From positions 1 to 46,205 of the forward strand of contig JBATSO010000047.1 in the NCBI GenBank assembly GCA_049293335.1: 46,205 nucleotides of DNA, in the 5' to 3' direction. The position numbers and the translations under genes are program-made. This document shows positions 39,437 through 46,205 of the stretch, one piece after another. How positions within the stretch are numbered: position 1 is the first letter of the stretch; each line of letters starts with the position of its first letter. The DNA comes from JAGXIT01 sp049293335. GTDB lineage: Bacteria > Patescibacteriota > Saccharimonadia > Saccharimonadales > UBA4665. The notes under the pieces are model-generated. The model did not search any database and was not told where the DNA came from. It was given only the letters and a program-made list of their open reading frames with translations.

Positions 39437-40489
39437 TCAAATCTTCCGATATCTCGTCGCGCGGCCCAGCCCCAGTCGCTCGATTTTTTTCATATCCATA
39501 AGTCTTGTTAGTACCTGAAAAACCGTGTCACGCGCTACCTGAGTCGCCTGTGAGATTTCAGCTGGTGATGCTTCGTCTACTTCACCTAGGTAGTGCCATA
39601 CTTTGAGCTGCTGAGGCGACAGCAACTTTTCTATATCTTCGGCTCTGATCAAGCCGATGGCTTCTCGAGCCTGCGCACGCAAGACGCCCATAAAAAACTC
39701 TGTCCAATCTACTATAGACTCTTCTGCGCTCCCAAAAGTACCCTGACTACGCCTGAGCGCAATATAGTACTGTGGTTTATCGGCTTCAATAATCTTCTCG
39801 TGTGACACATAGGGAACGTACACGTAGCCCGAACGCAGCAGGAGTAAGCTGGTCATAATACGCGACAGTCGCCCATTGCCGTCCAAAAATGGATGTATCT
39901 TGAGAAACTCTACGATAAAGTTTGCAGTGACCAGTAGCGGATGCACATAGCCATGCTCGTAAGCAGCTGTGGTCCACTCCACAAGCTCCCGAATTGCTAT
40001 AGGGGTCAGGTATGCCGGTGTCGTTTCGAAAATAATCCCCACAAACGTTCCGTCTGCTTCTCTTGCCTCCACCTGATTTTCAAGGTGTTTATACGCTCCT
40101 TTGTGGCGTTCGTCTTTGTCTGAGTAGCGTAAAAGGCGACCATGTAAATGCAGGATGAGACTCTCCGAAAGAACCATCTCCTTGTAATTGTCAAAGACTC
40201 CTTGAAGTGTTTCGAAATACCCGCGCACTTCTTGCTCGTCACGATCTGTCATCTTTTGCGTTTTTAAGCCCCGCATAAACTTCTCGACCTCTTCGTCCGA
40301 CATTTTGGCCCCCTCAATACGTGTTGAGGCTCCTGTAGATGTTGCCAAAGCCGAGCGGCGCAATCTTTGTAATGCTTGCGGACTCAGGTTGCTCCCCCCA
40401 ACCCATTCACCTTTCAGTTCATCGATAGCTGCTACCGTTGTAAAAACGTTTTGAGGTAATTGTTGCAAGCGCGCATCTAATCTATTCAT
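39437..40489 (-). CDS. Fic family AMP transferase, class II, with C-terminal winged helix
   Basis: This 350-aa protein transfers AMP (or another nucleotide moiety) to target hydroxyl groups. The Fic active-site motif HPFLDGNGRLSR (199-210) has the catalytic His and the GNGR phosphate loop. An N-terminal inhibitory motif STRIEG (55-60), (S/T)xxxE(G/N), places it in class II, where the glutamate blocks ATP binding. The C-terminus (about 290-350) is a winged HTH (ISQATQVARDTVFQVLTRLMDMKKIERLG), suggesting autoregulation. ATG at 40489 is chosen. Direct repeats ATACGGGATT lie in its upstream region. Confidence 0.95.
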   Translation of the reverse strand: MNRLDARLQQLPQNVFTTVAAIDELKGEWVGGSNLSPQALQRLRRSALATSTGASTRIEGAKMSDEEVEKFMRGLKTQKMTDRDEQEVRGYFETLQGVFDNYKEMVLSESLILHLHGRLLRYSDKDERHKGAYKHLENQVEAREADGTFVGIIFETTPAYLTPIAIRELVEWTTAAYEHGYVHPLLVTANFIVEFLKIHPFLDGNGRLSRIMTSLLLLRSGYVYVPYVSHEKIIEADKPQYYIALRRSQGTFGSAEESIVDWTEFFMGVLRAQAREAIGLIRAEDIEKLLSPQQLKVWHYLGEVDEASPAEISQATQVARDTVFQVLTRLMDMKKIERLGLGRATRYRKI

Positions 40490-40494
40490 AATCA

Positions 40495-40532
40495 CGTATA
40501 CAGTATATACGGGATTATACGGGATTACAAGA
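40495..40532. promoter_or_regulatory. Putative Fic operator/promoter
   Basis: Upstream of fic are a GTATAC/GTATAT-like inverted repeat (about 40496-40511) and two direct copies of ATACGGGATT. The -10-like TATACT or TATACG lies in this tract. It could be the operator of the HTH tail of Fic. The sequence supports the repeats, while their role is inference. Confidence 0.45.
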
Positions 40533-40557
40533 GATTAGTCAGAATAACACTGTAGGG

Positions 40558-40647
40558 CTACTGGACTTTGGTGATGAATTGGTTGAGGGCGGAGAGGGTG
40601 CTGGTGATAGCCGCTTGGCTTTGGACGGGGATTTTTAGGTAGGACCC
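40558..40647 (-). pseudogene. Possible 3' gene remnant
   Basis: A minus-strand frame reads SYLKIPVQSQAAITSTLSAL...ITKVQ and ends at TAG (40560-40558). It looks like a protein C-terminus with helical, codon-biased composition. Upstream it runs into the 35-bp dispersed repeat (copy B), so the 5' part of the gene seems lost. No family can be assigned; a specificity-subunit-like end is a weak possibility. Confidence 0.35.
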
Positions 40648-40648
40648 T

Positions 40649-40683
40649 AAGAGGCCTGGCCTGTAACAGGGGAAGGTTTTGCA
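40649..40683. repeat. 35-bp dispersed repeat, copy B
   Basis: Identical to copy A at 37438-37472. It sits between the gene remnant and the tRNA-Met terminator. Confidence 0.9.
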
Positions 40684-40689
40684 GATTTT

Positions 40690-40710
40690 AAAAAAGCGTC
40701 CGAAGACGCT
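40690..40710 (-). terminator. Terminator of tRNA-Met
   Basis: On the minus strand, AGCGTC-TTCG-GACGCT is followed by six T. The stable UUCG tetraloop and T-tract make a classical intrinsic terminator 15 nt after the tRNA 3' end. Confidence 0.9.
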
Positions 40711-40725
40711 ATAAAGAAATTCATG

Positions 40726-40802
40726 TGGTAGCACCAGGTAGACTTGAACTACCGACCTCAGGCTTATGAGTCCTGCGCTCTAACCAGCTGAGCTATGGTG
40801 CC
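40726..40802 (-). tRNA. tRNA with CAU anticodon (Met or Ile2)
   Basis: A 77-nt cloverleaf includes an encoded CCA, acceptor GGCACCA/TGGTGCT (terminal G-U), D stem GCTC/GAGC, anticodon loop CTCATAA (CAU) and T stem GGTAG/CTACC with loop TTCAAGT. The anticodon stem has one A-G mismatch next to the loop. The gene could be elongator tRNA-Met or a tRNA-Ile modified by TilS, whose gene is 4 kb away; identity elements cannot decide here. Confidence 0.93.
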
Positions 40803-40988
40803 ACGAATTGTGTTTGGTTAATGTACGGTCTTTTGTAAATTATAGAGCACTTTACCGTGCTGGTTAGAGCGCAGGCGCGATTTATTGCGCTCACGGCTGC
40901 CCAACTGAGCTATGGTGCCACAAATTCTTAAACGAACAAAGAACAGAGAGGATTGTAGCAGATTACACCAACCATTTCTAGTTATTGC
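40803..40988. other. Rearranged tRNA fragments upstream of tRNA-Met
   Basis: At 40901-40919 (minus strand) the 5' end of the tRNA is repeated: GGCACCATAGCTCAGTTGG. At 40859-40875, GCTGGTTAGAGCGCAGG from the tRNA D-arm/anticodon arm appears in the opposite orientation. No intact second tRNA is formed. This is a partial duplication and inversion next to the functional gene. Confidence 0.7.
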
Positions 40989-41987
40989 TTAGGCAATATG
41001 CAGTGTTTTTAGCAAAGCGTCCACCGAAGCATCAAGCGCAAAGGAACTTCGCGCAGTGGTACGTTCCTTTTTTGTGGCCGGCCCAAGCGCCACTGCTTGG
41101 TCAATCCCGCGCAGGAGTGCCTTAGGGTTGCGCGGCTCTACGAGCGTTAGTAAACCGCAGTTTGTCTCTGGTATGCCGCCCAAATTACTGGCAACAACTC
41201 GGCAGCCTGCGTGCTGCGCCTCTATCGAAAGCATGCCAAACGGTTCAGCGTACACCGAAGGCACGAGCAAAATATCGCTCCTACCCAGCAACTGCGCCAT
41301 ACCAAGCACGGTTTTTTGGGGTGGCAATAGTTCGGCGTATTGGTAGCCCGCCAACATACGGGCAATACTCTTGCCCGCCTCTACATGCTGGCCAGCCATC
41401 ACAATACTTACGCGGTGGCCGTTTTTGCGCATCGACTTTTCGTGCATCATTTCAAGCAGGGTGTAAATGCCCTTTTCGGGGTGTAACCTACCCGCGTATA
41501 AAATTCGAGTGTACTTATTCGACTTCGAACGCACAATATTGCTAAACACTGGGTCAGCAAAAGGCAACACGATGTGAATTCGGCTATACGGCATATCGAG
41601 GTACAGCGCCCATTGCTGCGCACTATAAATGCTGGTTGTTATAACCGTTCTACCGCGCACATGCTCGCGGTAGCTCGTTTTCTCACTGGCCTTAGGGATA
41701 ACACAGTGCAATATTATCGCCGCCTTAGTTTTGGTTACAACAGGGTAGGCGCGGTTCACAAACACAATCTGGCCCGAAAGTTGGCCGATATCGCTCGGCG
41801 CTTTAAGTGATAAAAAAGGCACCCCCACAAAGTCCTTGCGGCCATCGCGCGTGCCGTGCCCAATGGTGACAACTTGCGCCGCAATGCCGCGCCGCAACAA
41901 CTCACGCACGTGTCCAGCCGTATATGTCTCGGACCCGCCCGTGCCAGCCAGCATTGGCTCACCAGGGGGCCATACAAATGAAATCAA
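40989..41987 (-). CDS. Glycosyltransferase family 4
   Basis: This 332-aa GT-B fold enzyme has an N-terminal acceptor-binding half (SFVWPPGEPMLAGTGGSETYTAGHVRELLRRG), a donor-binding half with ILYAGRLHPEKGIYTLLEMM (R167, K172), and the E-x7-E motif EPFGMLSIE (E248, E256). It transfers a sugar from a nucleotide donor, probably in surface polysaccharide or glycolipid synthesis. The start is TTG at 41987, needed to include the first beta strand, with AGGAAA about 9 nt upstream. A weak TTGCAC-17-TACAAA promoter may drive it. Confidence 0.9.
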   Translation of the reverse strand: MISFVWPPGEPMLAGTGGSETYTAGHVRELLRRGIAAQVVTIGHGTRDGRKDFVGVPFLSLKAPSDIGQLSGQIVFVNRAYPVVTKTKAAIILHCVIPKASEKTSYREHVRGRTVITTSIYSAQQWALYLDMPYSRIHIVLPFADPVFSNIVRSKSNKYTRILYAGRLHPEKGIYTLLEMMHEKSMRKNGHRVSIVMAGQHVEAGKSIARMLAGYQYAELLPPQKTVLGMAQLLGRSDILLVPSVYAEPFGMLSIEAQHAGCRVVASNLGGIPETNCGLLTLVEPRNPKALLRGIDQAVALGPATKKERTTARSSFALDASVDALLKTLHIA

Positions 41988-42045
41988 AGTGTTTCCTGTC
42001 TCTAGAGATTTTGTAGGTTAAGGAAACGACTGGTGCAAAGAGTGT

Positions 42046-42059
42046 TTATCTTAAGATAA
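42046..42059. promoter_or_regulatory. Perfect 14-bp palindrome upstream of glycosyltransferase
   Basis: TTATCTTAAGATAA is a perfect palindrome in the 100-bp gap before the glycosyltransferase gene. It could be an operator. An AGTGCTC/GAGCACT inverted repeat lies beside it after the upstream gene. Confidence 0.45.
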
Positions 42060-42091
42060 TCTAGTGCTCTTAGTGTACCACAACTTGAGCA

Positions 42092-42778
42092 CTACTTTTT
42101 GGCGGCTGCGGTTTTAGGTTTTGTAGCGCGAGATGGTTTTTTTGCAATGGCTTTAGTCGGCTTTGTTTCATGACCATCGCCATGGGCACACTCACCGCCG
42201 CCACAGCATCCGCCAGCAGCACATCGGCAGACGCCAGCCGACTTACAAGAATTACATCGGCAAAAATAAGGCGCCACCAACAAAAGAAGACTCAAGATAT
42301 ATCCGGCCAACAAAGGTTTGAGGATCTTGTGGGCACGGTCCTCAGTGGCTCGCAGAGATTGCCCGCCCAGCACGTAGTTATCTTTGGTAGCGACTACAAC
42401 GGTCGCTAGGCGAACATCATCTTTGGGGCTCCAGGTTACAGTATGGTTTTTGCCAGCTTTCGCTTGTTCTAGCATGCTCTTAGGTGCTACAGCCAGCTTA
42501 TTGTCGAGATAACCGCTGCCCGCCACTGGTTTACCGTGCTTGTCGTAGACGATCACAAAAGGCACAGGGTTGTTCGCAAGATTTGTGCCACCCATATTAA
42601 TGCTTTGCGTGCCCATGCCCGCTTCGAGTTGCTTTGCCGCCTGCGTGGCTAACAGTGTTGGCATGTCGTTAGCAAGCGAGCGGTTCTGCAAGTACAGCGC
42701 GCACCACACACTACCAAAAACTATTGTCAAAACAGCGACTCGTGTAATGATTTTGTGCAGATTCAGTCGTTTGCCCAT
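42092..42778 (-). CDS. Membrane protein with Cys/His-rich cluster and Lys/Ala tail
   Basis: This 228-aa protein is not recognised. It has an N-terminal TM helix (about 10-28), an extracellular domain of about 120 residues with a PAS/Cache-like pattern (VIVYDKHGKPVAGSGYLDNKL), and a second TM helix (about 152-170). A cytoplasmic cluster follows, CRCNSCKSAGVCRC then CC, C, H and H residues (about 172-204), which looks like a metal-binding knot. A Lys/Ala/Thr-rich tail ends it. The ATG has GGAGG 7 nt upstream. It could sense a ligand outside and signal by metal or protein contact, but this is speculation. Confidence 0.75.
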   Translation of the reverse strand: MGKRLNLHKIITRVAVLTIVFGSVWCALYLQNRSLANDMPTLLATQAAKQLEAGMGTQSINMGGTNLANNPVPFVIVYDKHGKPVAGSGYLDNKLAVAPKSMLEQAKAGKNHTVTWSPKDDVRLATVVVATKDNYVLGGQSLRATEDRAHKILKPLLAGYILSLLLLVAPYFCRCNSCKSAGVCRCAAGGCCGGGECAHGDGHETKPTKAIAKKPSRATKPKTAAAKK

Positions 42779-42797
42779 GTGATCCTCCGTTTATACG

Positions 42798-44507
42798 TTA
42801 TTGACTCGAGCCAGAACTACCCGAAGAGGACGTCGGCGGCATGGCGTTTGCCCCCAAAACAAGAATGAAGTCGGCAGCAGGATATGCGTAGGTAAGTTTG
42901 TTGTCGGTGATTACTGTCGCGTTGTAGGTTTTCTTTAAGTAGGCGAGCGTGTTTGGCATTTTACCCTGAGAATTGTCGATAATAGTCGTTTGCGGCTGGT
43001 TAGCTGCGGCATCATCTTTGCCAATAATGTTTACTCCCTGGGCGCTCAATTTGTTCGCTTGTTGGCGGGCCAGCCCAGCACCGTCTGTAGCGTTTAGAAC
43101 CTGCACGGCAGCGTTTTCTTTCACCAGTGGTCCAGCAGTGAAGAGTTTTTTGATTTGGGCGCTAATAGCAGTAAAATCATCGACGCCCGCCTGAGGTATT
43201 TGCACAGACTGGCCCGCTATCATATCGCCAACTAGCATTGGGGTGACCTCGCCCTTTAGGTTGTTTATGTTATATGAATCAATCTTAGTGTCATCGATTT
43301 TTTTGCCATAATAGTACAACGCTTGCATTTCGTTTAGCTGAAGGTCGGTTGTGGCGTTTTTACCAACCGCATCCACAAGATTACTTATTTTAAGTGGATT
43401 AGCGATAACAGATGCGCTTGAAGCTTTATCTTTAATAGCCAGTAGCATTTGTCGCTGATGTTTGGTACGAGTGTAGTCGGCGTCGGGATAGCCGTATGAG
43501 CCGTAAGCATCACCACGTGCCCGCGCGAGGTTCAAAGCCTGTTTTCCATCGAGCGCTACGGGGCCGTTTGAGTATTTGGCAAGTGCGCAGCAACTTCGCG
43601 AAGTCCAGTCTAGACTGGGGTCATAAATGCCCCGCGGGTCGTCGCTTTGAATGGTAATTTGTATACCACCAACTGCATTTACAAGATCCCTAAACGCCGT
43701 GTAATTAACTAGAGCGGTGTAGTGAATGGGTAACTCGAGGTTATCTTGCACAACCGACTTAAGCAGCGGCATCCCCCCGTTTGGGTACGCTGCATTAATC
43801 TTTGCGTGACCATACCCAGGCATGTTGACCCAAAGGTCGCGCGGTATACTCAGCATCATGGCAGTATTATTTTTGGTGTTCATGCTAAGCACCATAATCG
43901 AGTCAGTTAGTTCGCCGCCGTTGTGCCCTGTGTCGTCCGCAGAATTGCCGGCCACTAAAACATTCACACGGCCATTGTCGTTTTTAAGTTCAACAGGACG
44001 GAAGATATCGAGTAAGCTAAATGGGTTTTTATTACCCGTAAGCTTCGAAATATCTTTGTAAAAACGTGCGCCAAGCAGTAGCACAACCAGCAGTACAAGC
44101 ACACCAAAAAGTTTAAGAATGCGTTTGCCTTTGCGGTGTTTTTTGCCTGCTGTGCGCTTTTTTTCTGCTTTGGCCAGTTTACGCTGCTGGCGGCGGCTCA
44201 TTTTAGGAGCTTTTGGTGCGGGTTCGGCTGGTTCGGCGCTACGAGCAGCCGAAGTGGGGGTTAGGAGCGGTTCGCTAAAATGCTCATTGCTTGGTTCTGC
44301 CTGTTGTTTTTGGGTCATTTCAGAAAACCCTACCGTACGACCCTGAGAAGAAACTGGGGTTTTAACGACCGGAGGCTGAGGCTCTGGCACATTCGTAGCA
44401 TTGGCATGACGAAATTGTGGGCTACGAGGTCTTTGGCTACTTCCAGTCAAAAAACCATCAATACTATTTGCCCTGCGCGGCGTGAAACTATCGTTTTTTT
44501 CTGACAT
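42798..44507 (-). CDS. LytR-CpsA-Psr (LCP) family enzyme
   Basis: LCP enzymes attach glycopolymers to peptidoglycan. The 569-aa protein has a long cytoplasmic, Pro/Lys-rich N-terminus, one TM helix (about 128-148) and the LCP catalytic domain (DSIMVLSMNTKNNTAMMLSIPRDLWVNMPGYGHAKINAAYPNGG, DGKQALNLARARGDAYGSYGYPDADYTRTKHQRQML) with the conserved Arg and Asp residues. A C-terminal LytR_C domain (AAVQVLNATDGAGLARQQANKLSAQG) follows. TATAAT lies about 11 nt before the ATG, so the leader is very short. Confidence 0.95.
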   Translation of the reverse strand: MSEKNDSFTPRRANSIDGFLTGSSQRPRSPQFRHANATNVPEPQPPVVKTPVSSQGRTVGFSEMTQKQQAEPSNEHFSEPLLTPTSAARSAEPAEPAPKAPKMSRRQQRKLAKAEKKRTAGKKHRKGKRILKLFGVLVLLVVLLLGARFYKDISKLTGNKNPFSLLDIFRPVELKNDNGRVNVLVAGNSADDTGHNGGELTDSIMVLSMNTKNNTAMMLSIPRDLWVNMPGYGHAKINAAYPNGGMPLLKSVVQDNLELPIHYTALVNYTAFRDLVNAVGGIQITIQSDDPRGIYDPSLDWTSRSCCALAKYSNGPVALDGKQALNLARARGDAYGSYGYPDADYTRTKHQRQMLLAIKDKASSASVIANPLKISNLVDAVGKNATTDLQLNEMQALYYYGKKIDDTKIDSYNINNLKGEVTPMLVGDMIAGQSVQIPQAGVDDFTAISAQIKKLFTAGPLVKENAAVQVLNATDGAGLARQQANKLSAQGVNIIGKDDAAANQPQTTIIDNSQGKMPNTLAYLKKTYNATVITDNKLTYAYPAADFILVLGANAMPPTSSSGSSGSSQ

Positions 44508-44559
44508 TGCTTGTGCCTATTATACGCGAGTTCCCTGCTCTGCCAAAGCGCAACCAAGC

Positions 44560-44590
44560 AAAAACTGCCCCCACGTTTTCGTGAAGGCAG
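44560..44590 (-). terminator. Terminator of the mini-gene
   Basis: On the minus strand, CTGCCTTCACG pairs with CGTGGGGGCAG (11 bp including two G-U pairs) around an AAAA loop. TTTTT follows. It lies 14 nt after the mini-gene stop. Confidence 0.9.
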
Positions 44591-44603
44591 TCAAGCACGA
44601 AAA

Positions 44604-44699
44604 TTACATATTTAGTAATTGTTCGTCAACAGCTAGTATAGCCGCATCGCTGCAAGGAACGAGCTCATACGCCCAGCCATCGTTGATGGCAAAAAACAT
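44604..44699 (-). CDS. 31-aa small protein with strong promoter and SD
   Basis: The 31-codon ORF begins MFFAINDGWAYELVPCSDAA and ends DEQLLNM. It is acidic with one cysteine and several aromatic residues. AAAGGTGG precedes its ATG by about 5-6 nt. A TTGACA-17-TATACT promoter lies about 200 nt upstream and a strong terminator just downstream. No family is recognised. The unit could be a small protein, or a regulatory RNA with a short ORF. Confidence 0.6.
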   Translation of the reverse strand: MFFAINDGWAYELVPCSDAAILAVDEQLLNM

Positions 44700-44907
44700 T
44701 TGTGCCACCTTTCTTTTTTTGTTTTGGCTGTGTTCACTTTTTGTGCTGTTTTTGGGCAGCACAAACCATAGACCGAATTAATATATTCAGCCGTGAACAC
44801 ACTTATTTTTGTTTTGTTGTGTTTGTTTTTTGGGAGCGTTCTGTGCCGATGAACCGTATTTCGTAAAGTGGTTCAACGGAAGCGTTAGCACCCTCAAAAC
44901 TAATAGT

Positions 44908-44936
44908 AGTATAGCAAAAAGCTTACGTTTTGTCAA
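44908..44936 (-). promoter_or_regulatory. Near-consensus sigma70 promoter
   Basis: TTGACA (minus strand, 44936-44931), a 17-bp spacer ending in TTTTTGC, and TATACT (44913-44908). It is the closest to consensus promoter in the window and directs transcription to the 31-aa ORF. Confidence 0.85.
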
Positions 44937-45007
44937 TATTTATTGTGTAGTTATTTTGGTGAGTTGGCCACCTTTCCACCCTCTGCCTTTGCATACTGTT
45001 GTAATTG

Positions 45008-45952
45008 CTACCGAATAAGTGCGCTCAGTGCAACAGCAGCACCAAATTTATTCCAGGATGGCGCAATGAACAGCGCCTTTTCTTTTGTTTCGGGTACTGC
45101 ATTTTCTACCGCCACACCAACATGGGCTGCCTCAAGCAAAACGCCATCGTTCGGGCCATCACCCACCCCAAGTGTTTGCTCGTGTTTAAACTGTGTGATT
45201 TCAAGATATTTTTGGAGTGCGTCTTTTTTATTTGCTCCAGAACGCACATAAAATATTTCGTGCAAAAAGCTGCCATCTGACTGTTGGACACGGTGTGCCT
45301 CGAGCGCCTTTATATCTTGAGCCTCGTACTGACGGGTAATATCCAGCATTGCTGGCACATCTTGCGTTTGTATGCCTTTGGCCACAATCACCAAAGGTTT
45401 TTGGGGTGCGTAAGATGGAACTATAAGCTGGTTATTGGATTCTGCGGGCAGCCATAGGTTTTTAGGCATGACATATTCACCCAGTCCAAAACTAGATTCT
45501 CGGGATTTCGTGGTCGCACCTGAACGATTGGTGGGTGATACAAAATGATCCACGCCGTCATCTTGTACCCAGTGGAAAACCCCTACCGCTTGCAACGTTC
45601 GGACGATATCCATGGCTACCTGCCGCGGAATGATCTGCTCGTCAATCATTTCGCCGTTTCGAGGGTTAAAAATTTGCGCGCCGTTGCTCAAAATCGCCAG
45701 ATGAGCAGGCACAGCGCCCAATATTTCCTCGACCTTTTGCAACGGTCGGGCGGTTGCAATGCTAACCGAACCGCCCCCTGCAGCCACTCGTTCGCTCTCT
45801 GCAATAAACTGTTTGTCGGGCGGATTTTGGCTGTTGTTGCCAACGAGCGTGTTGTCGACATCAAAGATAGCATGCCGCACGTATAGGGTCATGCTAGGGT
45901 CATAGTTTGGATTCGCAAAATTCGGCTGAAGCGATACTTCGGCGGCTTTCAT
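45008..45952 (-). CDS. HAD-superfamily (Cof-like, type IIB) hydrolase
   Basis: This 314-aa HAD phosphatase has motif I FDVDNTLVG (D31, D33), motif II SIATARP, and motifs III/IV with K...GVGDGPNDGVLLEAAHVGVAV. A type IIB cap is inserted between motifs II and III. Members dephosphorylate sugar phosphates and related substrates; the substrate is unknown. TATAAT with an extended TG ends 7 nt before the ATG, so it is probably leaderless. Confidence 0.92.
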   Translation of the reverse strand: MKAAEVSLQPNFANPNYDPSMTLYVRHAIFDVDNTLVGNNSQNPPDKQFIAESERVAAGGGSVSIATARPLQKVEEILGAVPAHLAILSNGAQIFNPRNGEMIDEQIIPRQVAMDIVRTLQAVGVFHWVQDDGVDHFVSPTNRSGATTKSRESSFGLGEYVMPKNLWLPAESNNQLIVPSYAPQKPLVIVAKGIQTQDVPAMLDITRQYEAQDIKALEAHRVQQSDGSFLHEIFYVRSGANKKDALQKYLEITQFKHEQTLGVGDGPNDGVLLEAAHVGVAVENAVPETKEKALFIAPSWNKFGAAVALSALIR

Positions 45953-46039
45953 ATCTTAAATTATATCATAAAAATATATTATATGCAATGTTCTATAGAG
46001 TAACCCCTCACTACCCCTTGCCTCATGAACCCGTTCGGT

Positions 46040-46055
46040 CTAAGCTATAGCTTAG
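46040..46055. promoter_or_regulatory. Perfect 16-bp palindrome
   Basis: CTAAGCTATAGCTTAG is a perfect palindrome 19 bp upstream of the next ATG. It could be an operator or part of a transposon end. Confidence 0.55.
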
Positions 46056-46073
46056 GACGAAAAACAAATACGT

Positions 46074-46205
46074 ATGCCGTACGGTAAGAAACTCACTGAC
46101 GCAGAAGTTGCAGCACGCATGGTTGAACTTCGGAACCTCCGAAAGCTCCATGCTGCTTCTCGTCGGCGCGAGCAGGCTAAGGATGTCCGGATTGCAGAGC
46201 TTGAA
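46074..46205 (+). CDS. Start of ORF cut by window edge, possibly transposase-like
   Basis: A 44-codon open frame begins MPYGKKLTDAEVAARMVELR and runs off the window. It is helical, with a basic segment (KLHAASRRREQAK) followed by KDVRIAELE, which looks like the coiled-coil start of an IS66-type or similar transposase or of a small DNA-binding protein. The gene is only partly visible. Confidence 0.45.
   Translation, partial: MPYGKKLTDAEVAARMVELRNLRKLHAASRRREQAKDVRIAELE

Larger units (their letters stand above)
44508..45007. other. Intergenic region with mini-gene, promoter and terminator
   Basis: The 500-bp gap between the LCP and HAD genes is not empty. It contains the best sigma70 promoter in the window (44908-44936), a leader of about 200 nt, a 31-aa ORF and an intrinsic terminator, all on the minus strand, together forming one transcription unit of about 340 nt. 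Confidence 0.7.

Overview
The window reads as a chromosomal segment of a Patescibacteria/CPR bacterium, most likely a Candidatus Saccharibacteria (TM7) relative. This is inferred from compact housekeeping genes, many small uncharacterised membrane proteins, a ComEC without its nuclease-like tail, type IV pilin-like and LytR/MurJ surface genes, ordinary use of UGA as stop (which argues against Gracilibacteria/Absconditabacteria), and the HrcA/CIRCE heat-shock layout. No rRNA gene is present; there are two tRNA genes. No database search was possible, so the taxonomic call is an inference.

Layout. 1-4.1 kb (minus strand): ruvC, a membrane protein, yebC, a Crp/Fnr regulator and a truncated-type comEC. 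4.1-8.3 kb: a promoter with a structured leader and tRNA-Lys, a DUF2199 protein, then plus-strand EamA transporter, P-loop kinase and ROK sugar kinase, separated by copies of a palindromic repeat. 8.3-10.3 kb: serC-serA. 10.3-15.2 kb (minus strand): a tightly overlapping operon of three ATP-grasp ligases, two of them fused in opposite orders to a retropepsin-like DTGA domain, plus DUF192. Two tiny ORFs (38 and 40 aa) flank it. 15.4-26.7 kb: dnaJ, membrane and hypothetical genes, a RAYT transposase with its REP-like repeats, a DUF4386 protein, dnaK, a phage-tailspike-like gene, grpE, a small gene, hrcA and gmk. 26.7-36.8 kb: bcp peroxiredoxin, lepA, murJ, ftsH, a MacB-type ABC exporter and tilS. 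36.8-46.2 kb: small membrane proteins, a 50-aa gene plus a pRiA4b ORF-3/SEC-C protein, Fic, tRNA-Met (CAU) with rearranged tRNA fragments, a glycosyltransferase, a Cys-rich membrane protein, an LCP enzyme, a strongly promoted 31-aa mini-gene, a HAD phosphatase and the start of a transposase-like ORF.

How the genes work together. The heat-shock genes are controlled by HrcA through three visible CIRCE operators (dnaK, dnaJ, hrcA). Cell-envelope genes (murJ, LCP, glycosyltransferase, ABC exporter, ftsH) fit a parasitic or epibiotic surface. The ATP-grasp operon is the best candidate for an undescribed peptide- or protein-tail modification system.

Two window-wide patterns stand out. First, at least 17 promoter-proximal genes have a -10 hexamer ending only 6-9 nt before the ATG and lack a Shine-Dalgarno sequence, so they should be leaderless, while the remaining genes have clear SD sequences. 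Second, short repeats are abundant and have even entered coding regions in frame (lepA, tilS, grpE).
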